A stretch of 64,000 bases of DNA, from NCBI GenBank assembly GCA_016946835.1, contig JACVTC010000036.1, positions 953,501 to 1,017,500 of the forward strand, in the 5' to 3' direction. The position numbers and the translations under genes were made by a program. Below are positions 52,646 to 64,000 of the stretch, one piece after another; the first letter of the stretch is position 1; each line of letters starts with the position of its first letter. The notes beneath the pieces were generated by a model. The model saw nothing but the letters and a program-made list of their open reading frames with translations. It searched no databases and was not told the DNA's origin. The DNA comes from Neocallimastix lanati (nom. inval.) (taxonomy: Eukaryota; Neocallimastigomycota; Neocallimastigomycetes; Neocallimastigales; Neocallimastigaceae).

Positions 52646-54782
52646 ATGTGTATTGTTTTTTTTATTTTTGGTCACCCAAAATATAAGCTGTAAGTTGTTA
52701 TTATTATCAATATATTTATTTTATTTTATTTTATTTTATTTAGTTTATAAAAAATAATAAATATATAATGATAATAAAAAAAATATTCCTTTAAAAATAT
52801 ATAATAATATAAATATTAAAAATATATAATGATAATAAAAAAAAATAACACTATAAAAAGTCATTTAACTATTTTATGAATTTATTGTTATTTATTATTA
52901 TTATTACTTATAAATAATTAATTTTAATTCGTATTAGTTTAATATATATATATTCAAAATGGATATATATAAAAATTTGTAATTTTTTTTTTTTAGATAT
53001 TATCTAAAAATAAAAATGTATAAATCATAGTAATTAAAGTTTTAAAAATTTAATTAAATTTAAAAAAATTTTAAAATGTTTACTTCTTATGTTACTTTGT
53101 AAAAAATTAAAATTTATTATAATATATTAATGCTTATTTATAAAATAAATAAATTATAGTTTAATTATTTTTATTATTATTATAATTATTATTATTATTA
53201 TTTTTTAGATATTTATATATATATATTTTAAATAGTTCATTTTTAAATAATTAATAATAATATTATTTTATTAATCTGTTTTCTTTTTTTTTTTCTTTTA
53301 TATTATATTTATATCTTAATGTATAATTTAAATTAATATATATATATAGAATTTTAGCTTCTAATCGAGATGAATCCTTAAAAAGACCAACTCAAACTGC
53401 TGATTTTTGGAATATTGATGAAAATATTATAGCAGCGATTGATCTTGCCACCGTTACTCATATTAATAAACCTAATAAAGATCTTAACAATAAAAAATCC
53501 ACAAAACTGAAACGTTGTTCTCTTCCATCCACCATTAATACTTATGAGAAACAACTTTTAAATGAAATATTGAAAAAAAATATATCCTCCAGTCACTCCT
53601 CATTATCAGAATCTTTGAATATGGAATGTGGCCAACAACAACAACATCCAGAAAAAAATTTAGAAAAACAAAGTAATATTAATAATATTTATAAAACTGA
53701 AAAGAAAATATCTGGTTATGGTACATGGTTAGGTTGTACCCGGCAAGGTCTTTTCTCTACTCTAACGAATTTTCGTGAAGATCCCAACTCATTAAATCCA
53801 AATGCTATCTCCAGAGGATATCTTGTACGTGATTTCTTATTATTAAAATCTTTATATAATAAAAGTAAAAATAATTCTATTGAAAATTCAAAAAAAAATT
53901 CCATTTTAAATGAGGAAAAAAGAAAAAAAGAAAACTCTATAACAATAGCTACTACTTCTACTACAACTACAACTACTACTTCTACTACTACTACTTCTAG
54001 TCATCATAGAATTAGAATGCATCATCCACTTAATCAAGCCCCTGAAAAAGTTTTAAAAAGATATAAAGAAGAAGATCGATTATATGCCATGGAAGAAGAA
54101 AAAGAGAAAGAAAAGAAAATGGCTGCTGTTACTGCTACTGCTAAAGCAACTGAAAATAATATCAATAATCATGAAAATGAATCCATGAATATGAGATTGA
54201 ATGAAGGGGAAGATGATCTAATTGATTTTCCATATGAATATATGAAATATGTTAATAAGAATAAAGATAAATATAATGGATTTAATTTAATTATAGGAGA
54301 TGTATCTCTACCGGAACCAAGTGTTTGGTATATTGGAAATAAGGATGATTTAGGTACTCAAAAATTGAATAAGAATACGGTTTATGGAATGTCGAATGGA
54401 TCCCTTAATACCTATTGGAAAAAAATTGAACGTGGTAAAAAATTATTTGCAAGAGCTGTAGAAAGTCATACCGATCTAAATGATCTTGTTCATAAACTTT
54501 TAAATGTTTTAAGTGATAAAAAGGATGTACCCATGGATCAGCTACCAAAAACAGCATTTGAACCAAAATTAGAAAAATGTTGTGCCCCCATCTGTATAGA
54601 AAAGGAACGTTTTAATGGAACCATATTTGAAAATGATTACGCTACTCGAACTCATACAGTCATCATTATTGATAATGACAATCGTGTAACCTTTGTGGAA
54701 CAAGATCAATATGATACCATCTCTAATAATTATGTTATGAAACAACAATGTTATGTTTTCCCTTCGCATGATCACGCTATTG

Positions 54783-54820
<38 letters not shown>

Positions 54821-55582
54821 GTTGGTCCAATGACACTTCCTTCTCTTCCTTCTATTCCTTCTATTCCTTCTATTCCTAATATTCCTAATATTTCTTCTCT
54901 TTCTACTATTTCTTCTATTCCTTCTTCAATTACTCCAATCTCCTCTTTTTCTCCAATTCAAGATGAACTCATTTCCTCTACTACCACTTTCCATTCATCT
55001 CCACTGAATGCTAGTTATAGTCGTAGTGGTATGACGATGCCTATAAATATTCCAAGAAATCGTCATAGTCATCAATCTTACGGTAGTTCCTATGGTACCT
55101 ATGGTAATTCCTTCCATAGAGCCTATACCACTTCTTTTGCTTCCGATAATCCCTATTATTATTCCCCTACTCGAGGTCATCACAGCTTTGATAATCTTTA
55201 TCTCAATTATAATAGTTATCATAAAAATCCTCTTTCCAATCCTACGCCAATGTCACTCTCAAGTATTGAAAGTATTACAGGTAATACTTTAACAGCATTT
55301 TCAACTTCTAATTCATCTACCACCGCTGCCACCACCACCATCTCCACTTCCAATAACAATAGCAGTAGCAATAGCAATAACATTAGAAATAATTATTTAT
55401 TCAATACAACAACGAAAACGAGAAGAAAAGTTAAACCTATCCTTCCAAAAATATTATCTGAAACATCATATAATTCTCTATTTTCAAAAAAAGAGGAAGA
55501 AGAGGAGGAAGACTATTTCCAAGACAAAGAAAAAGAAAATACTTTGATTGGGGATGATCTTCCTAATGATGATGGTGACATT

Positions 55583-55626
<44 letters not shown>

Positions 55627-55993
55627 AAATAATGAAAATATATTTAAATATGATGATAATGATCATGATGATGATCATGAATTTTTTAATAACTCAAATG
55701 AGGATTATGAAGAAGAAAATAATGATTATTTAAGTAATGAAGTGGAAAAGATGAGTATTGAATCCTCCTCACCCACCCGAACCTTTGAAATGAATCCTTC
55801 GCTACCATCAAAATCAATGGAAAAGATGCCCAATCTTTTTTCATGTACACCAATTACCCCTTCTGTATTTAACTTTTTTGAATCGATGGCATCCAACGAT
55901 CCCACCGATAGACTTAACGAATCTCAATATGTTAAAAGAAATGTGCATGACTTATCGAAAGCCAATATTCATCAATTTAAATTAAAAATTTGA
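52646..55993 (+). CDS. TANGO2-family (T10/NRDE) protein with large low-complexity expansions
   Basis: Exons 52646-52689 and 53350-55993; the 660-base intron runs GTAAGT...ATAG, phase 2. The joined frame gives 895 residues. The start is fixed by Met-Cys: the family's second-residue Cys (N-terminal after Met removal) and the signature CIVFFIFG...LILASNRDE are split by the intron. Further family blocks: RPTQTADFW, GTWLG (about 139-143), LTNFRED, YNGFNLIIGDV (about 323), YGMSNG (about 360), YATRTHTVIIID (about 445) and VTFVEQDQYD. The core usually takes about 270 residues. Here it is spread over about 485 by two insertions (about residues 40-135 and 190-318), followed by a 410-residue tail rich in Ser, Ile-Pro repeats, Asn (one 14-Asn run), Asp and Glu. 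Animal TANGO2 affects Golgi organisation and membrane, lipid or heme handling; its reaction is unsettled. Confidence 0.88.
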
Positions 55994-56046
55994 AATGATC
56001 TTAAAGTATAAAAAAACATAAATATACAAATATAAATGTAAATATA

Positions 56047-56089
<43 letters not shown>

Positions 56090-56696
56090 TAAAAAAAATT
56101 TTTTTTTTTTTTTTTGTAATTTTGCAACTATATAAAAAAAAAATGTAAAGAAAAAAAAAAATAACAATAAAAAAATAAAAAATAAAAAATAAAAAATAAA
56201 AAATATATATATATAACAATATCAATAATACTAATAAAAATGAAAAAATGAAAAAAACTTTTTTTTTTTTTTTTTTTTTGTTTATGTAATAAAAATTTAT
56301 ATATATATATTTAAGGATATAATATTAATTTATTTATTTTCTTTTTTTAATGTTTCATTGTAATGAAATAAAAAAAAAAATTATTAATGAAAAAAAAAGA
56401 AAAAAATAATAATATATTATGAATAAAAATGGTTCTATAAATTTTTAATCTTTTAATAATTTTTTTTTTTTTTAAAAAAATTTTAATTAAAATTTTATAC
56501 ATTAAAATAATATTAATAATAAAATAAAAATAAATAAAGCATTAATATATATATATATATAAAAATAAATAAAAAAAAAAAAATAAAAATAAAAATTGAC
56601 TAAATATTAATAATTTAATGATTATTAAATGATTATTATTATTATTATTATTACTACTAATTAATTAATTATTATTATTAGTATTATTATAAATTA

Positions 56697-56731
<35 letters not shown>

Positions 56732-56885
56732 GAAATTATAATATTATTAATGAAGATATTTCTATTATAATTATAAATAGTACATTAATAATTAAAAAAA
56801 AAAAATAAATAAAAAAATTTTTTTTCTACGGTTACGACGTTTTTTTTTATATATATAAGAAGGCGTAAAGTTAAATCATTAAAAC
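55994..56885. other. Convergent 3' intergenic region
   Basis: The A/T-only space between the 3' ends of the TANGO2-like and BUD23 genes: (TA)n at 56057-56082, AAAAAT repeats, poly-T near 56260 and (TTA)n near 56637-56730. No gene was seen. Confidence 0.75.
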
Positions 56886-60314
<3,429 letters not shown>

Positions 60315-60684
60315 TTTTTATTAGTTATTAATAAATGTTGAAAAATATATAAATAAGATAAATATATAAGATAAAGGAAAAGAAAAATAATTATATTTGA
60401 ATAAAAAATTATATATGAAAAAAAAAGTTATAAGTAATTATAAAAAACATAATTAAATATATAATTTTTTTTTTATAATGCTCGTAATATAATTATTAAT
60501 TATAATTATTCTATTATAATTATAAAAAAAATAAAATATAAAATTAAAAATAAAAAAAAAAAAAAAAAATTGAAAATTCGTTATTTAAATTATTTGATTG
60601 GATAATATTTATTAAATTATTATTTCAATTTTTTTAATTTCAATCAATTATACTATTAAGAAACTATTTATTTATAAAATTTCT

Positions 60685-60780
<96 letters not shown>

Positions 60781-61473
60781 TATCTTTTAAATAAGATTAT
60801 AATTAAATATTAATAAATATAAAAATCATTGTTTTATACATTATTATTCATTATTTATTTTTTCCATAGTTTATTTAATCCATTATTTAATCCATTATTT
60901 ACTTACTCCTTAATTTATTCCATTATTTTTATATTTCCATTATTTTTTTTTTCAATTATTTCTTATTAATTATTTTTTATTAATTATTTATTTAAAATTT
61001 TTCAATAAAATAATAATAATAATAAATTAATAAATAAATATATATTTTTATAAAAAATTTATAATATTAACTTTCTAGTAATTAATTTATTAATATAATA
61101 GTGAATAATAAATATAATAAATAAAAAAAAATAAAAGTAATACCCAAGTTTTGTTTTATTTTATTTATATCAATTTTAATATTTTATTATGAATATAAAT
61201 TCAAAATAATCTTATAATATTCACTACATTCACTTGCACATAACTCAAAAACCCAAATATAAGTTAACTTTAATAACCAATAAATTGAACTTTATTACCA
61301 TAATTAAGAAATTATCATTTACTTCTACATGTTACATATACGGAATATTAATGAATATTTATAACTAGACATGCATGCTTATGGGTGGAAGACAATGTTC
61401 TTTTACTTCTCTTCAATTTTTTATCTAAAGTTTATTTTTTATAAAAAAAATTTTTTATACAACACAAAAATAT

Positions 61474-61508
<35 letters not shown>

Positions 61509-63592
61509 TTGTTTATTATTTATTATTTAATTATTTATTATTTATTATTTATTATTTATTATTTATTATTTATTATTTATTATTTATTATTTATTATTTA
61601 TTATTTATTATTTATTATTTATTATTTATTATTATTATTTATTATTTATTATTTTATATTTATTATTTATTATTATTTATTATTTATTATTTATTATTTA
61701 TTTTTTATTATTTATTATTTATTATTTATTATTTATTATTTATTATTTATTATTTATTATTTATTATTTATTATTTATTATTTATTATTATTATTTATTA
61801 TTTATTATTTTATATTTATTATTTATTATTATTTATTATTTATTATTTATTATTTATTATTTATTATTTATTATTTATTATTTATTATTTATTATTTATT
61901 ATTTATTATTCAATTATTTATTATTTATTATTTAATTATTTATTATTTATTATTTATTATTTATTATTTATTATTTATTATTTATTATTTATTATTTATT
62001 ATTTATTATTTATTATTTATTATTTATTATTTATTATTTATTATTTATTATTTATTATTTATTATTTATTATTTATTATTTATTATTTAATTATTTATTA
62101 TTTATTATTTATTATTTATTATTTATTATTTATTATTTATTATTTATTATTTATTATTTAATTATTTATTATTTAGAAAATCGAAATTATTATTTATTAT
62201 TTATTATTTAATTATTTAATGATTTATTATTATTTAAAACTATTAATAATATATAAATAAACATTATATAATTTAATTGTATATTAAATTCAAATAAATT
62301 AAATGTATATTAAAAATTAAAGTAAATATATAATAATTAATATATTTTTTAAATTTTGTTTTTTTTTTTATTCTTTTGTATATTTTTTTTTAATTTATTT
62401 TTTTTAAAATAAATATAAGTAATAATATATTAATATATATTAGAATTAATTTATAAACTAAATAAAAATCAATTAATGATAGGTTTAATTAGGATAATTA
62501 AACTTTATTTTTATAGCGTGTTATGACATTTAAAACTTTAAAAAATATAAAAGTGTACATTTTCATTACATTCAAAGTTTGATTTGAGGCTTATTGAAAG
62601 ATAGTTACATGTAATACGGCAAGAATTTTATGTAATATCATTTTAAACAATTAAAAACAATGTTAAACAATTATTTTAATTTTAACGACTTTTCTTTTCT
62701 TTCCTTTTCTTTTCATTTTTTCATTTTTTCTTTTTTTTTTCATTTTTTCATTTTTTCCATTTTTTTTACTTGTTATCTAAATAGTCAATCCAAAAGTTTA
62801 AGATGTTTCTAATAAATTTTAAAAATTAAAAAAATATTATGGCTTTACAAAGAAAAAAATGTTATTTTTATTTATTTTAAGAATTAAAGAAAAATAAAAT
62901 TAATAAATGTAAAAATAAAAATAAAAATTATTAATAAAAAAAAAATTAAAAAAAATAAAAAAAAAAAAAAAAAAAAAAGAAAAAAAGAATTAATTTTATT
63001 TTATTTCATTTTATTTTATTTAAAGGATTATTAAAATATTTTTATTTAACTTTTATTATTTTATTCATTTATTTTACTGTACTTTTAATTATTAAAGTTT
63101 ATGAAATTTATAAACAACATCTTAGTCATTATTAATTCATTATATTTAATAAATAAATAAAACAAGATTACAGTATTAGGAAAAAAAAATTTTTTTTTTT
63201 TTTATTTGATTAAAATATAAAAAAATTTAATTGATAATAAAGAAATATTCTTTATTTAAAATAAAAAAAAAAATTTTTTTTATATATTTTTTTACATATA
63301 TATAAAAATTATTTTTTCTTTATTTTTGAATTTTTTTTTATTTTTATTTTTAAAAAATTTAAAAAAAAAAAAAAAAGGAAAAATATTATAATTTACAAAT
63401 AAAAATAAAATAAAATAGGAAATAAAATAAAAAAACCAAAAAAGAAATATATTTATATTATATTTTTAATAATTATTATTTTGTATATAAAGAGAAATCT
63501 CAATAAATCTATTATTTTTTTTTTTTGACTGTAAAAGAAAAAATTAAAGATTATATTTATATATTTTTTTATAATATATATATAGAAAAAGG

Positions 63593-63623
<31 letters not shown>

Positions 63624-63661
63624 GTTTAAACTTTAAAAGTTATTAAGATAAATATTATAAA
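60315..63661. other. A/T-rich divergent intergenic region
   Basis: No gene is supported between BUD23 (minus) and the partial gene at 63662 (plus). It holds a (TTTA)n run at about 60687-60780, the largest heptamer array (61500-62230), pyrimidine-rich TTTTC repeats near 62693-62766 and poly-A/T. A slightly G+C-richer patch at about 62510-62640 has no readable frame. The last 200 bases before the ATG are A/T-rich leader. Confidence 0.7.
61500..62230. repeat. (TTATTTA)n heptamer array, about 700 bases
   Basis: The longest of six heptamer arrays. It contains an internal higher-order duplication: a block with a TTATTATTATTTATT slip and an ATTTTATATTTATT variant appears near 61628 and again near 61788, about 160 bases apart. 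The long Leu/Ile/Phe/Tyr frame through it is a repeat artefact. Confidence 0.92.
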
Positions 63662-64000
63662 ATGAGTACTAATTCAAAGGAAAAATTAATTAAATCCGAT
63701 AATCCACCAGAATATAATTCAACAGAATCTTTAAATAAAGATACTGTGATTGATGTTGATAATGAAAAGCCACCACGTTATTCAGAATATCCACCAAGAC
63801 CACAAATGGGTACAACCAGTAATGAACCTGAACTTCCAGAAGATAGAAATGCAAAAGATGAATACGGTAGACCAATTCATTGTTACAGAGGTGGTGCTCA
63901 TGACTGGGAAGAAAGTTATGCTAGTTGGGGTATTTGTTTAGCTGTATTCTGTTGCCCATGTGGTGGTATCTATTGTTGTAATAAATTGAAGGATGCTAAA
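63662..64000 (+). CDS. Small Cys-rich membrane protein, BRI3-like (5' part, runs off the window)
   Basis: 113 codons from the first ATG after an A/T leader to the window end, no stop. Residues 1-75 are hydrophilic, Pro-rich and charged, with two PPxY motifs (PPEY near residue 17, PPRY near residue 39), the form bound by WW domains of Nedd4/Rsp5-type ubiquitin ligases. From about residue 80 comes CYRGGAHDWEESYASWGICL and then VFCCPCGGIYCCNK, a Cys/Gly-rich hydrophobic segment. This matches the layout of BRI3 and related small late-endosomal/lysosomal proteins (PPxY N-terminus, CxxGG-H segment, one hydrophobic stretch, final CxxC), of which the last part is cut off. The family call is tentative and function is inferred only from layout. 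Confidence 0.6.
   Translation, partial: MSTNSKEKLIKSDNPPEYNSTESLNKDTVIDVDNEKPPRYSEYPPRPQMGTTSNEPELPEDRNAKDEYGRPIHCYRGGAHDWEESYASWGICLAVFCCPCGGIYCCNKLKDAK

Noticed and set aside
61371-62090. 239-codon Leu/Ile/Tyr/Phe-rich frame
   Set aside because: It reads through the (TTATTTA)n array; the hydrophobic composition is set by the repeat, as in the similar frame at 30128-30490.

Overview
The window is extremely A+T-rich eukaryotic DNA. Intergenic DNA is almost pure A/T with long poly-A/T, (AT)n and (AAT)n tracts, while protein-coding islands are visibly richer in G+C. Two genes encode secreted CotH-fold proteins ending in paired fungal dockerins (the short CBM10-like Cys/Trp modules of anaerobic fungal cellulosomes). 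With the base composition and the short AT-rich spliceosomal introns, this points to an anaerobic gut fungus (Neocallimastigomycota); the genus cannot be told from the sequence.

Layout. (1) 4457-6460 and 16574-18544, + strand: two intronless paralogous CotH-dockerin genes about 10 kb apart, with a degenerate non-LTR retrotransposon 5' fragment (about 7.7-9.5 kb, - strand) between them. (2) 20.4-22.0 kb: a second, related retrotransposon 5' fragment on + and a decayed reverse-transcriptase fragment on -, meeting tail to tail. (3) 22731-24497, -: a three-exon secreted subtilisin/proteinase K-type protease. (4) 24.5-37.7 kb: a 13 kb gene-poor A/T desert with one weak coding-like relic near 27.5 kb. 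(5) 37739-41241, +: a seven-exon class I histone deacetylase that includes a 15-nt microexon. (6) 43041-43791, -: a two-exon protein phosphatase 1 inhibitor-3 (PPP1R11/YPI1) gene. (7) 43.8-52.6 kb: a desert with minisatellites, tandem duplications and a retroposed structured RNA with poly(A) and a 13-bp target-site duplication (48473-48630). (8) 52646-55993, +: a two-exon TANGO2-family gene enlarged about threefold by low-complexity sequence. (9) 56886-60314, -: a six-exon BUD23 (18S rRNA m7G methyltransferase) gene. (10) 63662 to the window end, +: the 5' part of a small Cys-rich membrane protein gene resembling BRI3.

The genes do not form a pathway. Cellulosome and secreted functions occupy the first 25 kb and housekeeping genes (chromatin, PP1 control, Golgi/membrane, ribosome assembly) the rest. 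Exon joins were made by hand from GT...AG signals, reading-frame continuity and remembered family motifs; each spliced frame closes without a stop, but none has been checked against transcripts. No tRNA, rRNA or CRISPR array was recognised.
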